Assembly (NCBI GenBank): GCA_965200175.1
Contig: OZ241345.1
Coordinates: forward strand, 3,472,001 to 3,536,000
Direction: 5' to 3'
From: Azophilus sp026709365
Lineage (GTDB): Bacteria; Pseudomonadota; Gammaproteobacteria; Pseudomonadales; Azotimanducaceae
DNA: 64,000 nt
A program made the position numbers and the translations under genes. A model generated the notes under the pieces. It was not told where the DNA came from. It was given only the letters and a program-made list of their open reading frames with translations, and made no database searches. Shown here in pieces: positions 50,853 through 59,375 of the stretch (position 1 is its first letter; every line of letters begins with the position of its first letter).

Positions 50853-51194
50853 TCACCTCGTCTGGGATTGGATGTTGCTGTCGAGGAAGGCTTCCAGAGC
50901 GGATTTGCTAAGCACGCCGACCTTGGTGTCCTTCTTCTCGCCGCCGTTGAACAGCATGAGGGTGGGGATGCCGCGAATGCCGTACTTGGCCGGGGTTTGC
51001 TGGTTGGAGTCGATGTCCAGCTTGCAGATCTTCACCCGGTCGCTGTAGTCGTTGGCCACCTCGTCGAGGATTGGCGCAATCATCTTGCAGGGGCCGCACC
51101 ACTCAGCCCAGTAGTCCACGAGCACGGGCTTGTCGGACTGAAGCACGTCGGCTTCGAAGTCAGCGTCGGTGGTGTGAACGATGTTCTCGCTCAT
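50853..51194 (-). CDS. trxA: Thioredoxin 1
   Basis: Cytoplasmic disulphide reductase of 113 residues. The active site WAEWCGPCKMIAP near residues 30-42 is standard, followed by KYGIRGIPTLMLFNGGEKK with the cis-Pro. It is kept reduced by thioredoxin reductase, which is not in the window. The ATG of MSENIVHTTD with GGAG upstream was chosen over an in-frame TTG 15 bases earlier. It is adjacent to rho in conserved order. Confidence 0.97.
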   Translation of the reverse strand: MSENIVHTTDADFEADVLQSDKPVLVDYWAEWCGPCKMIAPILDEVANDYSDRVKICKLDIDSNQQTPAKYGIRGIPTLMLFNGGEKKDTKVGVLSKSALEAFLDSNIQSQTR

Positions 51195-51261
51195 GCGTTG
51201 GTTCTCCAATGGTTGAGTTGTGGGGGCAGGCCGGGGCCAACAGAAGACGCGCTAGTTTAGC

Positions 51262-51365
51262 ACGAAGGCGCGAACAAGGTTGCGTTCGTGCTCGACCCGA
51301 CGGTCGCGGCGAACCTGCGCGAACCTTTGGTTCGCGTTTGGAGTTCGGCGGGACTCCCGAAATCG
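51262..51365. repeat. Intergenic hairpin mosaic repeat, copy E
   Basis: Holds CACGAA-ggcgcgaacaaggttgcg-TTCGTG, CGACC-CGA-CGGTCG and GCGAACC-TTT-GGTTCGC. The GGTTCG hairpin is shared with copy B, but the GAAACA core is missing. It lies between trxA and the hemY stop, in an interval with no gene. Confidence 0.45.
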
Positions 51366-51412
51366 AAGTTCACGGCGTCAGTTGCGCAAACCCAACTGTT
51401 GCCGCTGGGAAT

Positions 51413-52597
51413 TTAGCCGGAGCGCTGGGGCATGGGCAGATCCGGCAAGCCGTTGGATGCGCCAGCCGCTTGGGTCAGCAGCTCACTGCCGCGCCGGGTC
51501 TCCCCGAGGGCGATCAGCAGGCGTCCGAGTTCCGCGCGGCATTCAGGGTTCGGCTTGCGGCGCAGGCTGGTCTCGAAGTGGCGCCGCGCCCTCGGCCAGT
51601 CGGCGTTCATCAGCGCCAGACGGCCTGCGGCCAGCAACAGCTCGCCGTCATCGGGCCGATCCTCCAGCCAGCCTTCGGCGGTGGCCAGTTGATGGTCGGG
51701 CGCCGGCGACTTGATTCGGCCGTAGAGATTGACCAGGTCATCGCGCCAACAGCGGCCCAAGGCCTCTCGAAGCAGGCTTTCCGCTCCCGCGGCATCACCC
51801 GCCGCCTGGCCGCCCAAGGCGGCGGCCAACGCTAGGTCCGGGTCATCCTTGAGGGCCTTGGGACGTTTCTCCCAAGCCTTCAAGGCGTCGGCCGCGGCCA
51901 GCCGACGGCGCCACGCTTGCCGCTCCATGGCGTTCAACGCCTCGGCATCGACGGCCCCGGCCTTGCGCAGCGCCGGCGCCAGTTCGACAAGCGCCTGCCA
52001 GTCCTCAAGCGCTTCATGGCAGCGCCACAGACCCTCCCCAACCTTGGGGTGATTGGGGGCCAACGCTTGCAGCTCGCGCAACAGAGCCAGCGCGTCGCGC
52101 CATTGCTCCGCCGCCATCAGCAAGTCGGCACCGGCCAAGCCCGCGGCCGGGGCAGCCTTGGAATCCTGCTGCTTCGCTTGGCTGAGCAGCTCATCGCGCT
52201 CGTCAAAGGCCCCCAATTGGTGAGCGGCTCGCGCGGCGTTCAGATAGTTGATGGCCGGGGCGGCAACCTCCCCCGCGGCGCTGACCAGCAAGCGCTTGGC
52301 CTGCGGCCAGTCGCCCTCCTCAAGCAGCAGCAGACCGCGATTGGTCTGCCGTTGCGCGGTGCGGGCGCGCCAAGTCGTGAACAGGCCCTTGCCGCGCAAC
52401 AAGCGGCCCAACACAAACAGCAGCAGGTGCGCGGCGACGTAGGCGACCACCAGCAACAGCAGGCCAAACCACAGGCTCGTCTCCAGCGCCGCGCCGTCGT
52501 ACGCGAGCAGGAGATAGCCTGGATCGCGCGCCATGAGCAAGCCCAGCAGGCCTCCGAGAACCAAGATGGCGCACAGCAGCAGCGCGTGGCCCTTCAT
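51413..52597 (-). CDS. hemY: HemY, TPR protein of haem synthesis
   Basis: A 394-residue membrane-anchored TPR protein. Two N-terminal helices (LLLCAILVLGGLLGLLMA and TSLWFGLLLLVVAYVAAHLL) precede a long run of tetratricopeptide-like pairs (TNRGLLLLEEGDWPQAKRLL, LNAARAAHQLGAFDERDEL, and more). HemY homologues in proteobacteria lie next to hemCDX and are thought to help the late steps of haem synthesis; they are not the Bacillus enzyme of the same name. It overlaps hemX by four bases. Confidence 0.9.
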   Translation of the reverse strand: MKGHALLLCAILVLGGLLGLLMARDPGYLLLAYDGAALETSLWFGLLLLVVAYVAAHLLLFVLGRLLRGKGLFTTWRARTAQRQTNRGLLLLEEGDWPQAKRLLVSAAGEVAAPAINYLNAARAAHQLGAFDERDELLSQAKQQDSKAAPAAGLAGADLLMAAEQWRDALALLRELQALAPNHPKVGEGLWRCHEALEDWQALVELAPALRKAGAVDAEALNAMERQAWRRRLAAADALKAWEKRPKALKDDPDLALAAALGGQAAGDAAGAESLLREALGRCWRDDLVNLYGRIKSPAPDHQLATAEGWLEDRPDDGELLLAAGRLALMNADWPRARRHFETSLRRKPNPECRAELGRLLIALGETRRGSELLTQAAGASNGLPDLPMPQRSG

Positions 52598-53682
52598 TCG
52601 CCGCCCCGGCGCGCCTCAGTGGGCGCCTTGCGGGCTTGAACCAGCGCGTTCAAGGAACCGGACAGATCCGGCAGCGGCACGTCCAACGCCACTTGGCGCA
52701 GATCCGCCAAGGCCTCCAGCGTGACCTGAACGTCCGAGTCGTCGAGGTCAAGATGCCTGCGCACCCATTCCTGGGCGGAGCCGAGGCTCGAATCGAACAC
52801 CACCTGGTCCCGTTTCAGGGTGGCCAGTTGCGCCTGCTCCAGCATGAGGCGCAGATTCAATTCCAAGTAAACCGCCTCCTCCGGCGCCAGCAACGGCTTG
52901 ACGGCGGCATCCATGCGCCGAAACCGCAGAAGCTGGCGAAACTCCGCAGCCACCGCTTCCAGAATGCCGCTCGGTTCGCTGGGGGCTTCCTCCAATTCCG
53001 CCAAACGGTGTTGCGGCCTTGCCAAGGCCAAGGACCCAAGCTGACGCTTGAGCGCATCCAGGCGCAGGTAGAGGCCCTGGACATCGGCGCCTTCAGACTT
53101 GGACAGCGCAAGCATTTCGTCGGCCAGCGCCGCGCGAACGGGATGCAGGGCCAGATCGTCGAGCGCCTCGACAATGCCGTCGGCCGCCTGCAGCAGGCCC
53201 AAGGCGGTGGACAGGTCCTGCTCCATCAGCAGGCGGTGATTGGCGACGCGCAGCAAGTACTCGACTTCGGCCAGCTTCCAGTCCCGTTCCGACGGCGGAG
53301 CGGCTTGGGCGATTTGTTCCAACCGCTGGTTCAGCGCCGAATCCGCGGCCGTCAGCCATTCATCGGCCTGCGCCGCCCATTCGGCCTGCGATTGGCCACC
53401 ACCCTCTTCCAACCGCCGCAGGCGATCGTCCGAAAGCCGCTGGCGCTCCTCAAGCTGCCGCAGCTCATCGCGCAGGACGGCGCGCTCACTGGCAGCCTGC
53501 GCCACGCCTGCGGCCGTGGGATCCAGATAGACCAGCAGGAAGTAGAGATAGCCGACCCCGGCCAAGGCGCCAACCGCCAGCAAAAAGCCAAAAGCCGCCA
53601 ACATGCGGCCCGGCTTGTGCCGGGGAACAGCCGCAGGCTCAGCCGCGGGCGTGTCCGCAGCCTGGTCCACAACCTCAGTCAC
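52594..53682 (-). CDS. hemX: HemX, haem-synthesis-associated membrane protein
   Basis: A 362-residue protein with one N-terminal transmembrane helix (MLAAFGFLLAVGALAGVGYL near 27-46) and a long periplasmic coiled coil (RAVLRDELRQLEERQRLSDD), then EWLTAADSALNQRLEQIAQA and the family block WKLAEVEYLLRVANHRLLME near 138-157. Called uroporphyrinogen-III C-methyltransferase in some databases, but no methyltransferase motif is present. It overlaps hemY and follows hemD by 20 bases. Confidence 0.9.
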   Translation of the reverse strand: MTEVVDQAADTPAAEPAAVPRHKPGRMLAAFGFLLAVGALAGVGYLYFLLVYLDPTAAGVAQAASERAVLRDELRQLEERQRLSDDRLRRLEEGGGQSQAEWAAQADEWLTAADSALNQRLEQIAQAAPPSERDWKLAEVEYLLRVANHRLLMEQDLSTALGLLQAADGIVEALDDLALHPVRAALADEMLALSKSEGADVQGLYLRLDALKRQLGSLALARPQHRLAELEEAPSEPSGILEAVAAEFRQLLRFRRMDAAVKPLLAPEEAVYLELNLRLMLEQAQLATLKRDQVVFDSSLGSAQEWVRRHLDLDDSDVQVTLEALADLRQVALDVPLPDLSGSLNALVQARKAPTEARRGGE

Positions 53683-53702
53683 TCGGTTGTCTCATCGAAC
53701 AT

Positions 53703-54386
53703 CTAGGTCAGGCACTCCCGTTGCATTGCGCGCAGCGCCGCAAGCACCGCTTGTGAATCGGCTCCAGCGCATTCGACAACGTTGGCCAAGCCCAACTCCG
53801 GGCCGAGCGCGGCGACCCGTGCCGACGGCACCAGAACCGGCAGCCCCGGCGCGCCGCCTGCCGCAAACCATACTCCCGCCGCCTGCCGGAATCCATCGCC
53901 ACTTGAGACGACGGCGGCGTCGATCCGCGCGCAATCAATGCAGGGCGAGGCCGGCACCCGTCGATAGACCTCCAAGCGCTCCACGTCAGCGCCCCTGCGT
54001 TCGAGGCCCGGGCCGAGCACACGGCGCCCGCCAACCCCGCTCACCAAAAGAACCCGCTGACCCGCCAAGCCCGGCAGCTCGGCGAGCAGGCCCTCGCTGG
54101 ACTGCACCCCAGCGGCGACCGCCTCGATGCCCGACTCGAGCAGAACCTGCCGAGTCCGGCGGCCCACCGCAAACGCTTGGCGGAAACGTCCCTTGAGCGT
54201 CCCAGCCGCCAGCCGCGCGCCGTGCGCGGACAGAAAGACCGCTGCGTTGAAGCGGCCCTCGGGCGGTTCAAAGGCCACGGGTTCAACGCTTAGAACCGGT
54301 GCCTTGAACGGCTTGAAGCCCGCACCTTCGAGGCTCTCGGCCAACGCCGTCGCGCCCGGTTCGGAGCGGGTGATCCAGATGCTCAC
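53703..54386 (-). CDS. hemD: Uroporphyrinogen-III synthase
   Basis: Closes and inverts hydroxymethylbilane to uroporphyrinogen III. The 227-residue protein begins VSIWITRSEPGATALAESLE, the usual HemD opening, and has SAHGARLAAGTLKGRFRQAF, the GLLAELPGLAGQRVLLVSGV hinge, and a YRRVPASP strand. Sequence drift is typical of HemD. The GTG start with AGGAA upstream was preferred to an in-frame ATG further upstream, whose extra 28 residues are low complexity. It lies between hemX and hemC. Confidence 0.88.
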   Translation of the reverse strand: MSIWITRSEPGATALAESLEGAGFKPFKAPVLSVEPVAFEPPEGRFNAAVFLSAHGARLAAGTLKGRFRQAFAVGRRTRQVLLESGIEAVAAGVQSSEGLLAELPGLAGQRVLLVSGVGGRRVLGPGLERRGADVERLEVYRRVPASPCIDCARIDAAVVSSGDGFRQAAGVWFAAGGAPGLPVLVPSARVAALGPELGLANVVECAGADSQAVLAALRAMQRECLT

Positions 54387-54519
54387 TCGCGTTCCTGATC
54401 GCGGCCGTTCCGGCGGCGGCGGAAGGCTGCCAAATGCGTCGTTTTCGCACCGGGCGCGGCGCGCCGCCACGGCCGCGCACCCGCTTGCCGGTCTGAAGCA
54501 GCGCGGGGCTTACGCAACA

Positions 54520-55431
54520 TCAGGCCCTCAGCCGGCTCAACAAATCCGCCGCGCCCAAGGCATTGAGGTCGTTCACGACGGCATCCACTGCCGCAGGGCC
54601 CGACGGGTTGCGCGCCTCCGCCCTAAGCAGCGGGCTCCCGTCCGGGGACGCCAAAAGGGCGCGCAGCCAAACTCGATCCTCCTGAAGCTGCGCATAGGCC
54701 GCCAGCGGCAGGCTGCAGTCGGCGCCAAAGGCGGCGCTGACGCCCCGCTCCGCGGTCACACAGGCGGCCGTGTCCGGATCATGCAAAGGCGCGAGCAAAC
54801 TCGCCATGCGTTCGTTGCCCGTCAGGCATTCAATGCCCAGCGCGCCCTGTCCCGCGGCCGGCAGGCAGCGGCCGACGCTGATCGCCTCATCGGCACGGTT
54901 CGCCCAACCCAAGCGGCGCAGTCCCGCCATCGCCAGAACGATGGCATCAAACTCGCCCGCATCCAGCTTGGCCAGCCGAGTGTCCACGTTGCCGCGAATG
55001 GGACGGACCTCAAGGTCGGGCCGATGCGCCAAAATCTGAGCCTGGCGCCGCAGGCTTGAGGAGCCGACCACCGCCTTCGGGCGGATGTCGTCAAGGCGTC
55101 CGTGCGGGCTGATCCAGGCGTCGCGAACATCCTCCCGATAGCCAATGACCGGCAGGTTGAATCCCTCGCTCAACTGCGCCGGGACGTCCTTCATCGAATG
55201 CACCGCCAGGTCAGCTTCGCCGCGCAGCAAGGCGGCCTCCAACTCATTCACGAACAGTCCCTTGCCACCCGCCTCGCTCAAGGGCGCGTCGAGCCAGCGG
55301 TCGCCGGCGGTGGACAGGCCGACCAGCGCCACTTCAAGGCCCGGGTGGGCGCGTTCCAGCTCGGCCTTGACGAACGACGCCTGCCAAACGGCGAGTTGGC
55401 TCCTGCGGGTGGCGATGCGAACGTCAGCCAT
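54520..55431 (-). CDS. hemC: Hydroxymethylbilane synthase (porphobilinogen deaminase)
   Basis: Joins four porphobilinogens into hydroxymethylbilane. The 303-residue protein starts MADVRIATRRSQLAVWQA, has GGKGLFVNELEAALLRGEAD and LAVHSMKDVPAQLSEGF, VGSSSLRRQAQILAHRPDL near 129-147, and the dipyrromethane cofactor Cys in AERGVSAAFGADCSLPLAAY near 225-244. The ATG overlaps the LytTR-regulator stop by eight bases. Part of the hemC-hemD-hemX-hemY run. Confidence 0.95.
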   Translation of the reverse strand: MADVRIATRRSQLAVWQASFVKAELERAHPGLEVALVGLSTAGDRWLDAPLSEAGGKGLFVNELEAALLRGEADLAVHSMKDVPAQLSEGFNLPVIGYREDVRDAWISPHGRLDDIRPKAVVGSSSLRRQAQILAHRPDLEVRPIRGNVDTRLAKLDAGEFDAIVLAMAGLRRLGWANRADEAISVGRCLPAAGQGALGIECLTGNERMASLLAPLHDPDTAACVTAERGVSAAFGADCSLPLAAYAQLQEDRVWLRALLASPDGSPLLRAEARNPSGPAAVDAVVNDLNALGAADLLSRLRA

Positions 55432-55858
55432 GGGCTGCCGTGCGCCAGGCGGAAGCGTTTGGGTGACGGCTCGATCCCGCCGGGAGAGGCAACCCATCGC
55501 CCGCCGCCGCTCGCCCGGCCAAGGCTTCGATTCGGCGGCGCACCGTCGGCGCATGCCGACGGCTGACCGGGATGTGCCGATCGACGCCAGCCAGCCGCAG
55601 CCCATAGCGTCCCGGGGCCTGACGCTCGAAGCTCCGGATGAAGCCGACGCTGACCAAGGCGTTGCGATGCACGCGCAGGAAGCCGCCGGCAAACTCCGCT
55701 TCAAGGTCGCGCAACGATTCGGTGATGATGGTTTCCCCCTTGCCGTGCAGGGCGGTGACGTATTTTTGGTGCGCCAGAAAGCACCGTACATCCAGCACGG
55801 GCACCAACTCAATGCCCCGCATCGACTTGGCGGCAATTTGGCGGCGCGCGGCGCTCAT
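55424..55858 (-). CDS. LytTR DNA-binding protein, AlgR-like without receiver domain
   Basis: A 144-residue protein consisting only of a LytTR DNA-binding domain. The stretch IELVPVLDVRCFLAHQKYVT and the HRNALVSVGFIRSFERQAPG, then GVDRHIPVSRRHAPTVRRRI blocks match the C-terminal half of AlgR. The phosphorylatable receiver domain that AlgR carries before it is absent; the space before the start is only the divergent argH promoter. In pseudomonads algR precedes hemC, so this is the same locus with a shortened regulator. A second ATG at 55873 could add five residues. Confidence 0.85.
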   Translation of the reverse strand: MSAARRQIAAKSMRGIELVPVLDVRCFLAHQKYVTALHGKGETIITESLRDLEAEFAGGFLRVHRNALVSVGFIRSFERQAPGRYGLRLAGVDRHIPVSRRHAPTVRRRIEALAGRAAAGDGLPLPAGSSRHPNASAWRTAAHG

Positions 55859-55893
55859 GCTGGCTTGATGCATTCTAGACCCGTCCGTGCCGC

Positions 55894-55899
55894 TATAAT
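55894..55899 (+). promoter_or_regulatory. TATAAT box directly before argH
   Basis: A perfect TATAAT ends six bases before the argH ATG, so transcription should begin at or next to the start codon and the message would be leaderless. The -35 region at 55871-55876 (CATTCT) is a poor match. No ribosome-binding sequence is seen before argH. The divergent LytTR gene starts within 48 bases. Confidence 0.55.
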
Positions 55900-55905
55900 T
55901 CATGC

Positions 55906-57318
55906 ATGACCCATCCATCCCAGGGCACCGGGGCCAAGCTGCTGCACGGCCGCATTCTTGGGGACACCGACCACTTCGTCGAGGCGTTCACCGCCTCCGT
56001 GTCCTTCGACCAGCGGCTCTACAGCCACGATATCCGGGGTTCGATCGCCCACTGCCGCATGCTGGCCCACGTCGGCGTGCTGTCCGCTGCCGAGGCTGCG
56101 CGGATACAGGAAGGGCTTCGGCAAATCGAGGGCGAGATCGAGGACGGCGCATTCCAGTGGCAAACCGGCCTTGAGGATGTCCACATGAACATCGAGCACC
56201 GGCTCATCGAGCTGATCGGCGAGACCGGCAAGAAGCTGCATACCGCCCGTTCACGCAACGATCAGGTCGCCACTGACCTGCGCCTGTACCTGCGCGACGA
56301 AATCGATGCGCTGCTGGCCTTGGAAAACGCCCTGGCAAGCGCCCTGCTCGATCTCGCGGAGCGCTACGGCGAAGCGGTCATGCCGGGCTACACCCACCTG
56401 CAGGCGGCGCAGCCGATCAGCTTCGGGCATCACCTGCTGGCTTGGTTCGAGATGCTGCTGCGCGACCGCGACCGGCTCGTGGACTGCCGCCGCCGGGTCA
56501 ATCAAATGCCGCTTGGCGCCGCCGCCCTGGCGGGCACGACCTTCCCCATCGACCGGAGCTTCACCGCCCGGGAACTCGGCTTCGAGGGCGTGGCCGCCAA
56601 CTCGCTCGACGCGGTGAGCGACCGCGACTTCGCCATTGAGTTCACGGCCGCCGCCGCCTTGACCATGATGCATCTGAGCCGGTGGTGCGAGGAGCTCGTG
56701 CTGTGGACCAGCCAGCCGTTCGGCTTCGTTTCGCTGCCGGACCGCTTCTGCACCGGCTCCAGCATCATGCCGCAGAAGAAGAACCCGGACGTGCCGGAAC
56801 TGGTGCGCGGCAAGGCCGGCCGCGTGTTCGGCGACCTGGCCGCGCTGCTGACCCTGATGAAGGGCCAGCCGCTGGCCTACAACAAGGACAACCAAGAGGA
56901 CAAGGAACCGCTGTTCGACGCCGTGGACACCCTCAGCAACTGCCTCCAGGCGATGCTCGGCCTGCTGCCGCACATCGAGGCGGACACCGACGCCATGGCC
57001 CGCGCCGCCCGGCAGGGGTTCGCCACAGCGACGGACTTCGCCGACTACTTGGTGCGCCAGGGCGCGCCTTTCCGCGACGCCCACGAGGCCGTGGGCAAGA
57101 CCGTCGCCTACGCCATTGAGCAGGGCGTCGAACTGGACGAAATCCCCTTGGCGCAACTCAAGACGCTGGCCGGCGAGCGGGTGGAGGCCGACGTGTTCGA
57201 CGTGCTGACGGTGGAAGGGTCGCTGGCGGCCCGCGACCACATCGGCGGCGCCGCCCCGGCGGCAACCGCCAAAGCCATCCAAGCGGGCCGTGCGCGAATC
57301 GCCGCCGGCAGCGCTTAG
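55906..57318 (+). CDS. argH: Argininosuccinate lyase
   Basis: Last enzyme of arginine synthesis; splits argininosuccinate to arginine and fumarate. The 470-residue tetrameric protein carries the superfamily signature GSSIMPQKKNPDVPELVRGK near 284-303, HTARSRNDQVATDLRLYLRD near 107-126 and YTHLQAAQPISFGHHL with the catalytic His-containing segment. Translation probably starts without a leader, as TATAAT is only six bases upstream. The metallophosphoesterase gene follows 15 bases after the stop. Confidence 0.97.
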   Translation: MTHPSQGTGAKLLHGRILGDTDHFVEAFTASVSFDQRLYSHDIRGSIAHCRMLAHVGVLSAAEAARIQEGLRQIEGEIEDGAFQWQTGLEDVHMNIEHRLIELIGETGKKLHTARSRNDQVATDLRLYLRDEIDALLALENALASALLDLAERYGEAVMPGYTHLQAAQPISFGHHLLAWFEMLLRDRDRLVDCRRRVNQMPLGAAALAGTTFPIDRSFTARELGFEGVAANSLDAVSDRDFAIEFTAAAALTMMHLSRWCEELVLWTSQPFGFVSLPDRFCTGSSIMPQKKNPDVPELVRGKAGRVFGDLAALLTLMKGQPLAYNKDNQEDKEPLFDAVDTLSNCLQAMLGLLPHIEADTDAMARAARQGFATATDFADYLVRQGAPFRDAHEAVGKTVAYAIEQGVELDEIPLAQLKTLAGERVEADVFDVLTVEGSLAARDHIGGAAPAATAKAIQAGRARIAAGSA

Positions 57319-57333
57319 CCGCTTGGGCCGCCC

Positions 57334-58095
57334 ATGAACAGTGCGAGCTTCGACGCCGACTTGGCGCTCCGCAAGGCCCAGACCGCTTACCGAGCGCATC
57401 TCGAAGCCGCTGCCGCTGGCCGTGCCGGTGACGGGCGGCACGGCCGCAAGGTGTACCGTGCCATGCTGTGCGCCTTGGAAGCCTTGCCCGCCCGCTGCTT
57501 GGCCCCAGGCATCGAAGACGGGCAGAGCACCGTTTGGGTGTGGTCGGACTTGCATCTCGGCCATGAGAACATCATCCGCTACACCAATCGGCCGTTCGCC
57601 GACGCTTCCGTCATGGACGATGCGCTCTACGCCAACTGGGCAACCGCCGTAGGCCCGACGGACGCCTTGCTGTTCGTGGGCGACGTGGCGATGCGCAAGG
57701 CGGTGGGCGAAGCCACTTGGTCGCGCATTCGCCGCGGGCCGGGACGGATGAAGCAACTGGTGGTCGGCAACCACGACCTGACCGGTTCCGGCACCCTGCG
57801 GGTGGATGGCTTCGACGACATCTGCTCCCTGCTGTGCGCCCCGGGGGATCCGTCGCTGCTGTTCACCCACATGCCGCTGTCCGACGTGCCGGCGGGCTGG
57901 GTGAACGTTCACGGACACACCCACGCGGCCCCGGTAACGCGCTCCCCGCACATCAACGTGTCCGTCGAGCACCTCCGCTACCGCCCCTTGGCGCTGCCCC
58001 GTATTCGCGCTCTGGCCAAGGCGCTGGTCCAAGGTCGCTACCCAGCAGGCGGCACCACGTTGGAGCGGATTGAAAGCCTGGAAAACCGACCATAG
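57334..58095 (+). CDS. Metallophosphoesterase
   Basis: A 253-residue calcineurin-like phosphoesterase. Metal-binding motifs are in order: WSDLHLGHENIIRY near 70, FVGDVAM near 111, VVGNHDLTG near 143, FTHMPLSDVP near 178 and VNVHGHTHAAPVT near 190. About 65 extra residues precede the core. It probably hydrolyses a phosphomono- or diester of nucleotide or nucleic acid. Transcribed behind argH and convergent with an RNA ligase gene seven bases away, which suggests a possible role in RNA end-repair, though that is inference. Confidence 0.88.
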   Translation: MNSASFDADLALRKAQTAYRAHLEAAAAGRAGDGRHGRKVYRAMLCALEALPARCLAPGIEDGQSTVWVWSDLHLGHENIIRYTNRPFADASVMDDALYANWATAVGPTDALLFVGDVAMRKAVGEATWSRIRRGPGRMKQLVVGNHDLTGSGTLRVDGFDDICSLLCAPGDPSLLFTHMPLSDVPAGWVNVHGHTHAAPVTRSPHINVSVEHLRYRPLALPRIRALAKALVQGRYPAGGTTLERIESLENRP

Positions 58096-58101
58096 CGACA
58101 T

Positions 58102-59157
58102 TCAGCTGTACTCCGTGCCGCCCTTGCGGGTCAGGTAGTCCGCCGAAACGCTCTTGAGGATGACGCGCCCGAGCTCGGGCGACTGCCGCTCCGCCACCGG
58201 CCGCACCACCACGCCCTCCCGCAGGTGCCGGCCCGCCAAGCTGGTGGGGCCTTCCGTGTGGGCCTGAAGCGCGGCTTCGCTGAAAGGCCCCCGATATACC
58301 ACGGGCGCCAGCGTGAAGTGCTTGCCGATCGACGACGCAAAGGCCGCCGGAGACAGGTAGCAGCCTCTGCGGGGCGCGCCCACATAGGCATCAAAGGCGG
58401 CGAAGGCGGGGCTCGGCTGGCCGTAATGCAGATCCTGCACCCCGCGGCCATACACCTCGCCGAGCACGTAGAACGGCCCGCCTTCAGGCGCCAGCTTGGC
58501 GCGAGCCCGCTTGAACGCCGCCTCTTGATGACGCCAAGCGCTCACGTAAAGGTTGTCCCGGTTGGCGGGGTTGATCTTGAGAACCAGCCCTTTGTCGGAC
58601 AGACCCTTGGAGGTGACGATGGGGCCGTAGTCGGGGTGCCAGCCAAGGCAGCACCAACTGCCGTGCAGCTTTTCGGTGAAGACCACCGGCTCGCCCGGAC
58701 GCAAGGCGTCCGGATGCTTCTTGATGTTCTCGATGTCGTAGCGCAACGTGGCGCCATGGGCGGGTACCGCTTCGCCCTGCATGGCGACGGGAACCGGCGG
58801 CTCGTACTTCTCCAGCTCCAGCAGTTCGGTGACGTCCTCGCCCTCCGACACCAGCTTGCCGCGAATGCGGCCATCCTTGAGCGGATAGACCAGACCTTCG
58901 GAAAGTACCCCGCGCAGCCGCACCGCCTTGACCCGGTTCCTGTTGCTGCCCGCCAGCTTATCGACCAAGTTCAGGTGGGCAATCAGCCAGCGCGGGCAGA
59001 TGGCGCCCTCCGGGACGTAGGCCGCCAGTTCGCCGTCGGCGAACTGCCCCTTGGCCACCACGCAACGATAGCCGCCGACCCTGGCCAACTCCAAACGGTC
59101 AGCATTGGGATGGGGTTCGATCCTGAGCGCATGGATGCGTGCTTCGAAGCTGGCCAT
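58102..59157 (-). CDS. RNA ligase (DRB0094/Rnl5-like)
   Basis: A 351-residue nucleotidyltransferase. The N-terminal 100 residues resemble an OB-fold with tRNA-binding-like pattern (EPHPNADRLELARVGGYRCV). The ligase core carries EKLHGSWCCLG near 164-174 with the lysine nucleotide-acceptor, a KGLSDKGLVLK block, EVYGRGVQDLHYG near 239-251, EGVVVRPVAE near 315 and ILKSVSADYL near 331. This layout is that of the Deinococcus DRB0094 type RNA ligases, which seal RNA nicks using ATP. The ATG of MASFEARIHALRIEP is clear. Convergent with the metallophosphoesterase. Confidence 0.88.
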   Translation of the reverse strand: MASFEARIHALRIEPHPNADRLELARVGGYRCVVAKGQFADGELAAYVPEGAICPRWLIAHLNLVDKLAGSNRNRVKAVRLRGVLSEGLVYPLKDGRIRGKLVSEGEDVTELLELEKYEPPVPVAMQGEAVPAHGATLRYDIENIKKHPDALRPGEPVVFTEKLHGSWCCLGWHPDYGPIVTSKGLSDKGLVLKINPANRDNLYVSAWRHQEAAFKRARAKLAPEGGPFYVLGEVYGRGVQDLHYGQPSPAFAAFDAYVGAPRRGCYLSPAAFASSIGKHFTLAPVVYRGPFSEAALQAHTEGPTSLAGRHLREGVVVRPVAERQSPELGRVILKSVSADYLTRKGGTEYS

Positions 59158-59375
59158 GGAAGGTCTTCCCGTCGCGGTAACTCAAGGCCGGATTATTGGG
59201 GGGCCGCAAACCGCTGTGAACCCGGCTTACGGAAACCAACACGCATCTCGCACAGCGATTCGCGAATTCGGCCCAGGGATGGCGTCAAGTTGATATCAAA
59301 CAACCTGCCTTGCGAGAAACCGCCTTCGGAACGTGGCGTCGATCCCGCAAGCGGTTTGAGGAACGCTGCCCGCTA

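Noticed and set aside
56251..58101. 616-codon minus-strand open frame across argH and the phosphoesterase gene
   Set aside because: Antisense to two clear genes with conserved motifs; translation is low-complexity Arg/Gly/Ala-rich, as expected from GC-rich reverse frames.
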